This document shows, piece by piece, positions 34,511 through 47,332 of a stretch of 64,000 bases of DNA (position 1 is the first letter of the stretch; each line of letters starts with the position of its first letter). Origin of the DNA: Sipunculus nudus (Eukaryota > Annelida > Sipuncula > Golfingiida > Sipunculidae); contig CM049306.1 in the NCBI GenBank assembly GCA_026874595.1, positions 34,922,019-34,986,018 of the forward strand, written 5' to 3'. The notes beneath the pieces are model-generated. The model made no database searches. It worked only from the letters and a program-made list of their open reading frames with translations, and had not been told where the DNA came from. The position numbers were made by a program, and so were the translations under genes.

Positions 34511-36255
34511 CGTTCCGGAAGTTTAGTACGTTTTAGAATGGAAATCCTTAATCTTTTCATATGCGTAGGTATTAAGGTATCGATGCGAGAAACTTATGAA
34601 ACCAAGTGGCGCACAAAATTCGGAGGTATGCTCTCTCAGAGCAAGTCTTTATTTCTTGATGTGATAAATATCATCTTCAACTTAACACCTATACGCTCCA
34701 TTTTCCAATTAAGCTAGGGTGTCTCACACTTTTTAGACTTGATGCGGAACTCATTTGTAAATAGGTTTGTGAAGTATGCTAATAAATCTAAAACAGCTGC
34801 ACGCGCTTAATTGAAAATGACAAAAGTCCTTTCATTTCTTTACGATTCATTATCCGTCTCTGTACTCGTGTTTATTGAAAAGAATCCTGTTTTCATTAAG
34901 AGAAGGAAAATGAAGACTCTTTATTACTAAGTCCCTCTTCATGCGTGCATGAGTCGGAAATTACTTCCGGGCTTACTTTTTTGGCCTCTTTGACGGGAGA
35001 GGATTCAATGTGTCTGGATCTATTACTAAAATGATCGTATATTAAGATATTCTTTAACCTTGCTTTCCTTTTTGTCGCCTCTTTCAGTTTTCGCTTTTCT
35101 CGTCGTCACTAAACCTGATGTTTCTTTACAAAGCAGAACAATATCAAGACAGTAAGAAGTCTCTGTTACTTGTTTTTACGTTCGTCTTTAGACCAGATTC
35201 GGGACAAAGAGACGAGTTGACAGAACTTCAACAACTAACTATGGCAGATTTTGCGTCATAAAGATTCTATTGAACACCTAACACCGCAGAGTGAACAAGG
35301 ACTGGGAGCTTTCTCAATCATTTGTTCATTAACATTTAAAATCATGTTAAAATACTGCTCGCTTATTCTACCATCACTATATTTGTTCCAATATTATTTC
35401 CCTTAATACAGTTGAAGTAAATTAGTTGAGCAAAAAGTTTAACCAGACTTATCATATATACTGGACTAGCAAACTAACCTAAAATCTTAATAAGTGTTTT
35501 GTAACGTTGACATTTGGTCTAACACATGGCACTTTCATTAAAAGATAGACGAAAATAAACAATTTTACTCTTGTTATTTCAGGTCACACAGCCTTATGTT
35601 CAGGAAATAATAATTTAAGAGTTTTATATACTTTTTAAAAGGTTTTCTTCAAGGAATTCGCCTGTCGTGCCAGAAATTTAGGAATCATTGTATCTAAAAC
35701 AGACATTAGGTAGATCTGTCGCTTGTTAATCGGAAATTTTCCACTGGCTGGGTAAATGTTAACGTAATCAGACAATGCTTCTACCCTTTGTCTGTCGAGG
35801 GAAATGTAGATCTTAGCTGGACCAAGTTTAGTTAAGAGTTATCGTGAAATGGTATATATAGAAGACTGTATTTCAGGTTGAAAAGATGTGACTTTATACA
35901 AGGGTACGAAATATAATTTTACATACAATTTTAAATGTTTGAAATGGCAAGTTAAATCTAAGGCTGAGGTAACCATTTTAACGTGGCATGTTTTGATATA
36001 TTAAAATATGGGAACCAGTGACGGATGTGCAAGGACCCACAGTCTGACCCACTGGTGGCCGCTGTTCACTCCATGGTAACCCAATCATTTATAGTACCAT
36101 GGCCTCAGCAACATCAGAAGGTTTGGGTCTGGGTTTTTTTCTTTTGCGGGGGGGTGGGGGGGATTGCGAGTAAATGGAAATTTTTGTAGTTTCAGTCCGT
36201 ACATAGACCAATAAAACTATCATGGATTCAAGGTTGAAAATATAAACTTTATTTA
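34508..36255. other. unassigned AT-rich DNA
   Basis: No gene recognised. A G-rich run with few interruptions is at 36147-36162. Confidence 0.5.
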
Positions 36256-36340
36256 TTTTACATGGATTGTTCAAATGGTTATTATAACTAATCGATGAAC
36301 TTTCCGTGGCTAAGGTTGTCGCGTTCGGTAGTGCCCATAG

Positions 36341-36480
36341 GTAGAGAATCCGGAAACCCCGCGGAAAACCCCGGCCTTAGACACGCCACTACAACCCACT
36401 CTCAGAACCACGCCCGGGATGGAACTCGATTCGCCAGGGGAGAGACCCGAGCGTTTTACCTCTCGAATGTTCAGACACCA
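36341..36480 (-). repeat. degenerate SINE-like (tRNA-related) fragment
   Basis: Contains CGCGGAAAACCCCGGCC, then CACGCCCGGGATGGAACTCG and AGAGACCCGAGCG...TTTTACC. This resembles the reversed tRNA-type head of mollusc SINEs (CCCGGAGAAAACC and GGGATTCGAACCCG...GCTCTAACC patterns). The region at 62360-62470 has the same block order. It is followed by a short (ATT)n at 36540-36556. Not a functional tRNA. Confidence 0.3.
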
Positions 36481-36957
36481 GGCACTATGGGGCCTGGACA
36501 GTCGAGGTTTAAAAAATTAGATTTGAAATTCCCTGTTTTATTATTATTATTATTATTGTGAGTATTTCTGTGATATCACGACTCTGAAATCGGCCTACTC
36601 AGTTTCAGCTTTTAAATGGTTTCCACTGAAGATTCAGACGATAACTGTTTATTATTCAGTAAAATTGGCCAAAACAATAGGTTTTTGCTTGAAAATTTAC
36701 AATTACGACGAGCTTCATTGAAACTGAACAAGTAAACAAGGGGGAAATATTATATGGAATCTTATGTCATATCATTTTTCAAAAATAAATATGGAAAATT
36801 TTCAGCTGAGATATCGATACAACATCTACCATCCAACCAACGCTTGTTAGTTGGAGTAGTGTATACATATACTTATTATCTTTATACACATCATTAAGGT
36901 AAACCTTTCGCTCCAATCCAAAGAACGGTTAATTCTACAATATCTACTTTTATTATG

Positions 36958-37130
36958 ATTAGGTCCATTGCCTATTAATGGCACTGTCTAATGAATAAGC
37001 ATAAAGGTATCATTATAATATGATCGATATGTTTATGATATGTTATATTAATCTGGATTTTCGGTTTTAAGGCACATCATTAGGAAAAATCCAGAAATCA
37101 TAAACTGTCGTTCCGACACAAGAGCGGAAT
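36958..37130 (+). repeat. dispersed repeat, copy 2 (partner at 3900-4030)
   Basis: TTAGGTCCATTGCCTATTAA then TGGCACT, matching 3900 onward; later blocks AAGGCACA and CGGAATCTCGG correspond to AAGGCACA and CGGATCTCAGG of the other copy. Confidence 0.55.
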
Positions 37131-37395
37131 CTCGGAAAGTCAAGTGAGATTCCACTATTTTGCCGACGAGACATGGGCAGGGTTCGAGCCTTGGGCCTTT
37201 AGTCCAGTCTTAAAGGGGTCCAATCACTTATCTAATCTAAAGATAATCACTTGGAGCTTTTATAAAAATAGGTCAGAAAAAGTAGATATTACCACACATA
37301 TAGGCCGTTTGTTTTGTTTATATCAACGTGTTTATAATATTTGGGGTCCCGAGCTTTGTAAACGGCGTTTTGCAACAAATGACCTTTCTACCTCC

Positions 37396-37398
<3 letters not shown>
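37131..37398. other. unassigned DNA
   Basis: CTTAAAGGGGTCCAATCAC at 37211 resembles the ends of the 29451/55926 element family, so a truncated end may be present. Confidence 0.35.

Positions 37399-37448
<50 letters not shown>
37399..37448. repeat. (TA)n microsatellite at an LTR edge
   Basis: 50 bp of TA, directly abutting the left end of the LTR-like copy at 37448. Confidence 0.97.
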
Positions 37449-37452
<4 letters not shown>

Positions 37453-38143
37453 CAGGTGCTCTTTTTATTGTGTGACACGGGGGTAATTCGTGTTGTTGTT
37501 GCATTTTTTGTTTAATCCGTACTGGTTGAACGTTCGTTGTCATGTGAGCCTTGGGTTTTCACGCCTGGTCGTGGATCACGTGATGAGCCTGGTGTGTAGA
37601 GACACACGGCTATGTCTTTCTAGAGAATTCCTGAAATGCGTGTTTACTGTTGAGTAGGGTCCTTATAGACTGTTCGAGAAGTGGAAAATTCCCGGCTTAG
37701 GGTGTGAAGGTATATAAAGGGGCTGTTTTTTAGAACAAGGGGGCAGACAGCAGAGCAGATTCCAGCGGACGTAGAAGCGTGTGTCAGATTTTAAGACCTT
37801 ATCTTACGAATGCGGAAATTATACATGTTCAAAGATTTTCTCCTGGATTTTATACATTTGGACTTCAGTTTACTGTCTGTGTTGTTGCAAGAATTTTCCA
37901 CTGGACTGTCATTCTCCGAGAGTTTACATTCAAAGGACTAATCGTGGAGATGGTTTTGGTATCGAGGTACTGTACCATTATCTTTCTGTGTGTTTGTATT
38001 GACTTGTTGCTATAACGCGCTTTTACTAACAAAAAAACACTGATTTCTTTATTCATTTCCCTAGACATTTCACGCCGCCTAGTGTTACAGAATCTGATTT
38101 TTTTATCTCAATTATAAAATATGTTTATATTAGGTTCCGTTAG

Positions 38144-38144
<1 letters not shown>
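37448..38144 (+). mobile_element. solo LTR-like sequence, copy 2, opposite orientation and internally shortened
   Basis: Plus-strand counterpart of the copies at 33362 and 61025. The start GTTACAGGTGCTCTTTTTAT corresponds to TGTTACAGATGTCTCTTTTA, and the end GGTTCCGTTAGA to GGTTCCGTAACA. Shared blocks include CCCGGCTTAGGGTGTGAAGG (GCTTCAGGTGAAAAG in the others), TATATAAAGGGGC at 37711-37723 (a TATA-box-like motif), CCAGCGGAC and CCTAGTGTTACAGAATCTGA. At 697 bp it is about 170 bp shorter and more diverged. Both ends border AT microsatellites, so any target-site duplication is unreadable. Confidence 0.7.

Positions 38145-38145
<1 letters not shown>

Positions 38146-38182
<37 letters not shown>
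38146..38182. repeat. (AT)n microsatellite
   Basis: 37 bp of AT at the right edge of the LTR-like copy. Confidence 0.95.
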
Positions 38183-38184
<2 letters not shown>

Positions 38185-39670
38185 CCGTTTTTCAATATTG
38201 CAGCGTTTACAAAAATGTTGTTGGTTAATAAGTTCAGATATCCTTTACGAATGCCTTATAAAAACTTTTCAAACCAAAATTACCCTCAGATCATTCATAT
38301 GTACAGAGGGGAAGCCAGAAATCACATAAATTCTTTTTTAAAAGGTTGGTGAATGGGCTATGCCCTACTCTTGAATTCTTGAATTCTTCAAGATCTTCTT
38401 GGTAGAGTGGTGATAATAATAGGCATGGTAGCATGTGCTAGCAGACCTGAATCCAGAAAGAACTTTTCTTTTTCATCTTTTAGTTTCAATTATCTCAGGC
38501 CAGATCCCAGCTGCCTTACATCAGTCCTGCGTCTGTGCGACCTCATGCAATGAAATGTAATGCCTCACTAAAATTCAGAAATAAAAATAAACATTCACCT
38601 GGGGAGGAGTCTGTTGTTTTTTCCAACTGCATGTTCTTGCCCGGATCAAATTTATGAAAAGACAATTTAGCCGCTGGGACCTCCGTTTCTTTGTTCTTCT
38701 TGTTGACCTGGGTCTTGCATGTATATCTTGTATTACTAAAAGTCTAGGGGTCTATTTTCATCCTGCGTCTGGTCGATGGTTCAATAAACAGCCTATAGTC
38801 ACGATGTTTCTGTTAAAGGGAGGATTGATTGTTTCATTCCCACCGTGACAGCTAAAGCACAACATGTTTTCGGGCTAGCCTTGTTAGCGACCAGTCGCTA
38901 TGATCTGGCTTAGTTGCGCACGTTACAGGACCCCTACAGATTGACAAAGGCGCCAAAAGCTGAAACAAACGTGGATCGGAGCTTTAATCATCCCACTGTC
39001 TGTTTGTAACAGTTCTTCTCCAGACCCCGTTTGATATCTCGAGTGTCTGATTCGTTTGATTCCGAATCGGGACATGTTTCAAGGTGAGATTTCCCCAGGT
39101 AGAACTGGTGTCTTGAAGCCTGCGTTCTGAAGAGACTCTAATAGACAGACATGCATCTACTAGTCATTCTATTAAATGTTTTTTTCTTTGTGGTTTGGCA
39201 GCGCTGATCCCATTGAAACTATTTGTTAGAGACTCCTTTTTAAGTCCATTTGGGAAAACTTTTCCGAGTTTTGAGTCAGGGCAGACGATTTAGGCCCTGT
39301 TTAGTCATACATGTGTCCAAGAAATTACATAACATTACCACAATCATAACACTCAGTTTGGGCAGATTTACACTTTGTACTGGTGAAGAGGACCAGGGTA
39401 AAATAACACATAATAATTCTCAGTATATTTATTAGTATACCAGAATTTTTTTTTTGATATCATGTAAGTGAATAACCTAAAATACATAAAAGCTAATAAA
39501 AACTAGACGACCATAGGTCGAACGCTTGCCGAAAATTGAAATGATAGACAGACGGACAGATAGAAGATACTGTCGGTTTTCTATTAATGGAATGATTATC
39601 GGGGCCATTGCTGAGAAGTTGTGCCCCGTAGAGCGACATATCAGACAAAAGGACAAGCAGGCAGACAAAG
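38183..39670. other. unassigned DNA
   Basis: No supported gene or element boundary recognised. Confidence 0.5.
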
Positions 39671-40225
39671 CTGACAACAAATGACGAACAGACAGACATA
39701 CTGACAATGTGAGACAAGATTGACACCAGAAGACTTTACCTGAACACGGAGAAGGATCAGAGGAAGAAAATAAGTTATAATTTATGTAATTGCGGTTTGT
39801 ACTTTGGAGATATGGCAAAATAATATATTATTAGGGATGTTCGACTGCACCGCCCTCTGGCGGACATATCCTGAAGACGACAAATGCGTTTCGTGATATT
39901 AATGTATGACATAAGATGTCCCAGTTTCAAAAGGATTCCACCAAATCTCTGGCCTATTGAATGACAAATGAGAGATGAAAGAACCAGCAAGCACGTGAAT
40001 TTGAGGAAAACTGACAAACAGACAGACATACTGACAAAGTGACACAAGAATGAGACCAGTTGACTTACTAAGGTTATTGAGAAGAACCCGAGGAAGAAAA
40101 TAAGCTATAGTTTCTGTAATTGAGGTTTATATTTATGGAGATATGGCTAAAAATGATATGTTAGTGAGGGTCGAATGCAGCGCCCCCTCGCGGTCATATC
40201 CGGAAAATGAAAAATATGTTTCGAC
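39671..40225 (+). repeat. tandem duplication, 330-bp period
   Basis: ACAGACAGACATACTGACAA occurs at 39689 and 40019. Both copies continue with GAGGAAGAAAATAAG, GTAATTG.GGTTT, GGAGATATGGC, GCRCCGCCCTCTGG/GCAGCGCCCCCTCG and CGGWCATATCC, ending at GTTTCG (39893/40223). Divergence of roughly one base in six suggests an old duplication. Peptides read from it are repeat by-products. Confidence 0.85.
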
Positions 40226-40238
40226 ATAATTTGTGGTC

Positions 40239-42205
40239 GGTTGAGGGTATAGTCTAAGGCATGTTAACAGACACATGCGTTATTTGTTTACACATGCACA
40301 TATCGTTGAAGTCTCTTGTATGCGAAACGTACAGCTGCCAATGTGAAAAAGATAGGCCCAGAAAATTATATTCGTACAGTATTATATGTTTGGTTTAAGT
40401 ACCGTAAATTGTCATGGAATAAGCAGGTCTGATGCAAAACTGACAACTCTCCCAGATAAAAAGAAAGCAGATTGATATATTTCTATGAAAGCATTTAACA
40501 ATGATACCACTTCAGCCTTTGTTCGTTGCATTGTCTTTCAGAATATTAACGCAAAAGGTAATATACAGATAATGGGGTAGAGTCAAACTGCATCCGTAAT
40601 CGATTACATTTTTGGAGGTAATCGGAATCACCACAATATATTCTTTTCTCACGTGCCATAATCACAATTCCACAAAGGAATAATTATAAGGGGCTATTTC
40701 TTTGTCTCCGAGTAGAAGCCGCCCCTTCGTATGCAGTTGTTCTGCCACTCGCCTGTTGAACCCGTGTTTCTGAACCGTATGGACGAACGACGGCTTAGTA
40801 GCTTCTGGCGGGGATTTTAATGTCCCCAAGCGATTGAGGACCCTCAGAAGTGTGTGGGATTCCCCCCCCCCCCCCCCCCCGGCTTCCTTTTTTTTTAAAA
40901 CAACCCATAAATCGGCCGAACCAAATAAAACCAAGGTTATCATGGAAAGATACTTCTGAATGTATAAAAATCAACATACCTGTAAACCTATAAAACGGTG
41001 ATCGAGTAAAGGGTCTCAGCTCTTGTGTCAAGTCAACGGAAAAGTGCTCCCTATTAAAAGATTCATGTTGACGTGTGTTCCGCGCTTGAATTTAAAATCT
41101 TTACTTCCTTTTGACAGAGTAAAATTCCTTAACAGGCGATATAATTAAAATGGGGGTCAGTGGGGATTACAGGTCGCCTCCTAAAAAACCTGAAGGCGTA
41201 AAATGTTTTGCTGAACATTTTTAGAGGGTTTAGGGTAAAGAAATATCAATAGTCCATTTTATTTTGGAGGTTATAAGAATCACCATAATATATATATTCT
41301 TATAAACCATTATGACAAAGGACCATTACTTTGTCCCCGTGTGAAAGCCACCCATTCGTATTTATTTGTTCTGTCACACGCAAGATGAACTCGTGTTACT
41401 GAAGCATGACAGTGTTCACACGTGACGCATACACGTGAACACATGACTGATATTAAAGGAGGTCCTGACTAGAGATTCTAGTTTGTTATCAATTTAAAGA
41501 TGTACTGGTGATTTTTTTCATGTTTCACCGTCTCTACAGACAACGGATCTTAACAATAAATATGAACCCCCCCCCCCCCTCACCACCCAACCAAAATGAT
41601 AATTAAGTTGTGGGGCTTCTTAAAAAAAAAAACACACGACTTAGCCAAACATTTGAAACCATGGTTAATCATGGAAGGTATTTTTGAATGTATAAAAATC
41701 ATCATACCTGTAACTAAAAAAAAATTGTCAAACGGTGGTCACATCACTGGACTCAATGCTCAGTGTTGACCAAACTGAAAAGCCCTCGCATTGAAAGCGG
41801 AGTCATGTGGTCTTTGGATTAAAAACCTTTACTTCCTTTTGAGCGAAAAAAATTCCTTTAGAGTCGTAATAATGGATATGGGGGATCAATGGGGATTATA
41901 GAGGACCCGCGTGACCGCGTATTGCACGTAAATGCCTTTTGGACAGGACATGCGTGTAAATCCCCGAGGCGCCTTCTGAAAAAGCGTCACAGGCGTGGAG
42001 GACAAAAAAAAAATAGGGGCACCTAATGGGGAAATATTAAAATTATTAATTACTCAGCTTAATAGGGCATAATCTCGCAAAATAAAACAAACTTGTCCTA
42101 AAAGAGCGCACCACCGATACGTCTGCCGAATTTGGAGTCATATCAGAACGGAAGCAGGTAAACCGTGGTCTAGAAAAAACCCCAACTCCGTATTAATTAT
42201 ATAGA
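40239..42205 (+). repeat. segmental duplication copy A (partner B 51207-53636)
   Basis: Aligned with copy B from GTTGAGGGTATAGTCTAAGG to CTCCGTATTAATTATATAGA in the same order. It contains C runs at 40863-40880 and 41568-41579. It also has an internal duplication: 40600-41240 resembles 41265-42010 (TTTTGGAGGT.AT..GAATCACC, AAACCATGGTTAATCATGGAA, GATCATCGTG-like and ACTTCCTTTTGA blocks). No coherent reading frame is conserved between copies, so this is probably a non-coding transposon-like unit. Copy A lacks the MITE found in copy B and shows the undisturbed target ATCCGTAATCGATTAC near 40586-40601. Confidence 0.9.
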
Positions 42206-45200
42206 AGATGAAGCCGAGGTTACCTCGATGGCTGTTACTATCCAGATGTTTCACAACCCTACCAAAGACACCTAAAATGCAACCATTGCGTGAGAGTTCT
42301 GCGGCGAAAGAAGGCTTCTTGTGTGGTTCCAAAGACCCCCTTTTAGCAGTTGTTTAGAATCCAGCGTTCACGACATTTTTTGTTTGGTTCATGGTGAGGA
42401 TAGTTTTACACTGCGCAGAATCGGACTCGCAGGAGTACGACTGTTGGTTTGGTACGCCCCCTCTTTTTCGACCTAAATATCTGGGAAATAGAATATTAAT
42501 CGCTTAATGCTGAAAAAGAGGCGCCAGATTTGGAGTCTCGCACCGTTTTCTTCTCCTTACTCCTGCATGCGACAGTTATGTATAACGTTTACTAGCACTC
42601 CCGTTTATCTATGCAGGGATGTAGAGCCCCCTCTTTTCTAAGCTCTTGTATATGCCCAGGTTTACGCCTATTATGTATACTAGTGCATACCTAATCAAAT
42701 TTGAGCGTCTTGTGAGGGATGTAGCAATAATTTAGAGAGAGGGTCGGATTCTATGGTATATTGCTGCATGAGAAAAGGTCCATAAGCGCCCACACAATAT
42801 CCTTGTAATGTCTTTAATGTATAAAACATGAAAAACAGTTTCAACAGCATAAATGAAAATTTAGAATGCGTTGGAAAAAAAATTCAGTATTTGCAAACAA
42901 CATCAATAATTGAATGTAATGCTTGATTCATGATTAAGTTTCTTCTTTTATAATGACAAATCAAAACTAAAATTTAAAGAATCGATCTATCTACAGATTA
43001 TTTATATTAAATAATGGAGTAACTAGAAATGATGAATATATGACCCGGTTTCAATTTAAATTTTGTAATTTATTTCATACTATAATGTTCACTAGCCGAT
43101 AATTATGGCCTGGAATAAGAGAAAACGTCGTCTATATTGCATTCAAATTCGGGGGTCCCTACGCCTCCACGTTGGCTAATCCATTTTCAACCTCTGTAGA
43201 AAAATTTTTGTCCATACTGAGTGGATATATAGAGTTTGTTTTGGGCCCAAGGGAGTCAAGCAATTCAAAATTTACATTAGGACACCCTTACATGGTCTGC
43301 AAAGTTAAAGATATTTTCTAAGTGACAGTTGTTCAGCACAAGGTCCCTTTCAAATGATTATGATGTTCAACACAGTGTTGACGCAGGCCGTGGTCATTTG
43401 TAGTTATGCGTGTTCTCAGGGTGTAATATATAAGACCTCTTGAAAGGACTGTAAAGAGACAATTGTAAAAATGGGTCTGACACTTTCTAGACGTATATAT
43501 CCCATATATAAGGGAGTGGCATATGTGGTTAATATTAGGCAAAGCTGTTGTTGTTCATATGGATATGAAATATTGATGGAAAATGTACGGGTTTCTTTTG
43601 CACATGATAAAATAATTAAACATGATTGAAAAATTTCCAAAATTACCTTGCGGTATTCTGCCTCTCTGACCTGAGAGAAAAAATCTTTAATATCATATTG
43701 GTTGATCTCCCTGCATGATTGTTGAATATCTGAACGCATGAATACAAAAACAAATTCTCACGCGGATTACTGCACGATAGCCAACTCGTACGCTGCACAG
43801 GAATGACTGGTTACCATAGATTTTACACTTTGATGGGATTCACACTTCGGTTTGTGGGTTCCCTTGTATTCTTTTGTTTTAATTCATCACTCGTTTTTTA
43901 AATGTTAAGATACCCGATATTGGTGCGATAGGGTGGATAGCCGTTGAATTGCATTTTTTTCTGCATGACTTGTGTCATGTCTTACATAGGCCTATTAGTC
44001 CAATATTAATACCAACTGATTCATATATTCAAAGCTAGCGCAATGCCCGCATTACATGTACACATAATGTCTAACACACTAGCACATCTGTCGGTGACGA
44101 AGGACACAAGGTGTTCGAGTCAATCGTATTCTATGAAATCTCGGTTCGTTATATGAAATGTAAACTCCCGTCTTATCATTGAAGGCAAGGTTCTTGTCGC
44201 AGTCTCTGGTACGTTTTGGGTTTTACTGTACAATCTCCCCAATATTGGCTCTCTGGACCCGAACACAGTAGTTGGGCGTTAGGGCGTTAGACGAGATGTG
44301 CGTGTTCAAAGGAGAGGTGAATTAGGTCCCCAAGAGAAAACAGGCGTTGATTTACATTCAATAAAAATATGATGAAATATATATTGGATACGTCAGTACT
44401 TCGCAATATTAGCCGTGGGCGTACGACGTCGTGGGCATTCAAATTGGTGGTAGACAGACCCTAGCACTGTTCTTCAGAGAAACAAGACTGCCACTATACA
44501 AATATTAATTGCAACGCACCACAAAAAAGGGATATAAAATGTGTGGGCGGAATTGGTCTGTCGGGCGTTTTGTGTGGTGTGCGTCTATAGAAATGACAAT
44601 TTATTAGTTCTTAATTTCTTTGCCACAATAGGGAGTGGAGACAGACACACGCTTCGTGAAGTAATATCAAATGATAACAGGCCTCGCTCGGGTATTGTTT
44701 AAAGTAATAGGAACCCCTCTCGTGTTGATGGCGGGCTATACTTGCGTGGCTACAGGGAGGTGATAGGATGGTACCATTTCCATTCTGGGCTGATGATATA
44801 TCCAGCCAGCCTCTGCCCATTGCCCGCAGGCTGTCCCATCTCACCGGCCGGAAAACTATCTTTCATGATGAGCAGACGCTTATATTACGCTGTATAGGTC
44901 ATTACTTGCAAACCTGTTGTTGTCCCAGAGAAAATGACCCATCTTTCACGCCAGATATTACACACATCTTATGCGCCTGTATTGTCCTTTAGATAGATAA
45001 AGGTTTGATATATATCGGCCCATCAGTTATATTTACATTATAAGGCCCGACGCTTGTGAGATATGTATATTACAAGACCTAAGTAATGACATTTTGCTAT
45101 CTACAGCTTGACACCTTCCGTGTCTGGGTTCATTGACGGCCCAATGGTTTCTGAAATTGACCTTTGACATCTTGCTCCCAGAAGGACAATAATTCCATTT

Positions 45201-45430
45201 TCTGAAGACAAATTGTCTACATAAAGTTAAAATGAATACCCTCATATCCCACAAGGGCCATGGGAAACCTGGCGTTACGACCAAACCTCCAAGCTGGATA
45301 CACCCAATGAGTCAGACGTTCATGGTGATCAATACATGTACTGTGGCCAGGCGCATCTATTATACCCCCGCCTTGTTATCTCTGGCGTCACAGAGATATA
45401 CGATGGTATATACGTTTAACTCATGTCTGG
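42206..45430. other. unassigned DNA
   Basis: No gene recognised. 42450-42620 carries GTACGCCCCCTCTTTTTCGA and a nearby inverted AAAAAGAGGCGCC, related to the interior of the 6124-6434 element. The GC-richer stretch 44750-44990 has a 74-codon frame without recognised domains. Confidence 0.45.
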
Positions 45431-45560
45431 CATTCTGTCCGTTTGTCTGTTGTGGAGGAGGCTATGTTTTTACTCATGCTTCATTTTGTCTGTTTGTCTG
45501 TTGTAACGGAGATCAATTTTTCACTCATGAATGTCTGTCACTCTTTCGCTTTGTCCGTAT
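45431..45560 (+). repeat. short tandem duplication (~62 bp period)
   Basis: Two diverged copies of TCTGTCCGTTTGTCTGTTGT / TTTGTCTGTTTGTCTGTTGT, each followed by GGAG..., a TTTTTACTCATG-like block and a Cys/Phe-rich by-product peptide. Non-coding. Confidence 0.6.
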
Positions 45561-47298
45561 ACAAAATAATTTCAATAAATAAAATTTGATACAGTGATTG
45601 TCGTTTCGAATTGTTGATCCGGAACATTTGAAGCAGGATCTAGTGCTTTGTTCTAATATAAGCAATCAAATTAAAGTAACTGGCGCTGTTGTAAGCTGGT
45701 GGTCCAGTTAAGAAACATTTAATTAGACGCATTGACCGTTAAACAAAGAAGTTCAGCAAATAAAGAAATTAATTAAATCCTAAGATGTAAATTGCCGTTT
45801 GTGGAGGCTTAATTAGGTGTTATGTCTAGGTCTCTTAGTTAATTAACTATGTCCCGATAATTACATTAATGACAGTTTATATTAAGAAGTCTTTTGTAAT
45901 AGTTTTTACAAAAACAAGCTGGGTACTTACTCATTACATCCAGTCTCGCCTCTTTGTGCGTTTAATAGAAACGTATATAAAGGGGATGAGCAAGATCAAT
46001 GTATTAAAGGGGCCTATTCACATACCATGTATGTTAGATGTACATTGAATATGTTTCCTCCTTAAAATTATTATGGTATCTGACAATATGTGGTTAAAAA
46101 CCCGTCCGTTAACTCCTGTGCTCGAGTGGAAATAAGCTTGCATTGGGCGCGATTAGTGGGCCTTAACATAAACATCATGTATCTGGTACCCGGTAGCTAT
46201 AACGTCTAACTTAACCAATAAGAATTAAACCCGGTGCTCCTTACTTTTATAATTCTTCACTTTGTTTGGAAGTTGTCGCTCATGCTGAAGATCGGACCTC
46301 TGATTAAACATTATTGTTACGGTTAATACCAAGACAATGTTTTCTCGCAGATATAACCATAAAAACGTATAAAACAGGTGAATTTGGAATTGACTGTCCG
46401 TGTGCCTGTGTCGTTTGCTGGGAAACTTTTGCTTTTAGGTTAACTAATAGCATAAGATAATACACATATTATTGCAAATGACTATGTACCTTTAACTTTG
46501 CTCGGTATTTATATGAAAGCTATGTGCACTCATCACCAAAACAGCAAGATAAAGGGTTTGTTGTTTCGGGAGTATTTCTCCGTCCCGATGTATATTAAAA
46601 AAGCGGCATAGGCCGTTGCGCCTAAAACCTCTATTTCCGACGAAATTGCCGATATCCCGGATTTTTTAGAAGTCCAATTTGTGTAAACATTTTAATTCTT
46701 TATTAGACAGATATCTGCTACCTATGCCAAGCACACATTTGGTTTATGCGCTCGGGTTAATAAACCTCCGGGTAGAGAGTAAACTTTCAGGCTAAATATA
46801 TCGCAGTAAAGCTTAGAATAATGGTACTGTTCTCCCACCGTGGCCCTAGACTCTGACATATAAGCAGTAAGCATAATCCACATGAGACATTGACTGAATT
46901 ATCTGAACATACTAAAATGAACTCTTGTGTTTTATTCATATCATTTAAACGGCTCTATGTGGGCGCATGCGCAGATGTCAAAAAGGTCTATATCCCAGCC
47001 ACGAGACCAAGCATCTAGCCAAGAATATCGATATAGAACTGACACGGTCTTTTCATTACTAATCAGAAACTATTATCAGACACAACTGGTTATAGATTTG
47101 TCGGTAATACGATACTATTGTTGTCTGTTCTCAACAGCAACCCTGGTTGATAAATGAAGGGTTTTTATCAGCATTGATCGTTTATATTCCCGTTACATTT
47201 ACCTTTCACAGCCCTGTTAGTTCGCAACAGACTGTGTATATCCTTCGCCTTTCTGCGTAAAAGGATCAAACTATTGTCATCAAAGCACATCTGCCCAA
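45561..47298. other. unassigned AT-rich DNA
   Basis: No gene, tandem repeat or element boundary recognised. Confidence 0.5.
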
Positions 47299-47332
47299 CC
47301 CCCCCCCCCCCCCCATCTCTCCCCCCCCCCCC
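47299..47332. repeat. double poly-C tract
   Basis: Two C runs of at least 12 bases separated by ATCTCT. Comparable C or G runs sit inside the elements at 6124, 9893, 14693, 40239, 51207 and near 57551 and 62470. Confidence 0.9.

Noticed and set aside
36341-36480. Functional tRNA gene
   Set aside because: Only scattered tRNA-like motifs remain; no acceptor stem or complete cloverleaf can be formed.
40662-41031. Frames sharing an HSEVSFHDN-like peptide with 52134-52331 and 52726-53079
   Set aside because: They are shadows of the A/B segmental duplication and its internal repeat; surrounding residues are Gly/Lys runs from poly-C and poly-A, and stops and frameshifts differ between copies.
45232-45582. 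116-codon plus-strand frame
   Set aside because: Its C-terminal half translates a short tandem duplication (GTCTGTTTGTCTGTT), and no domain is recognisable.
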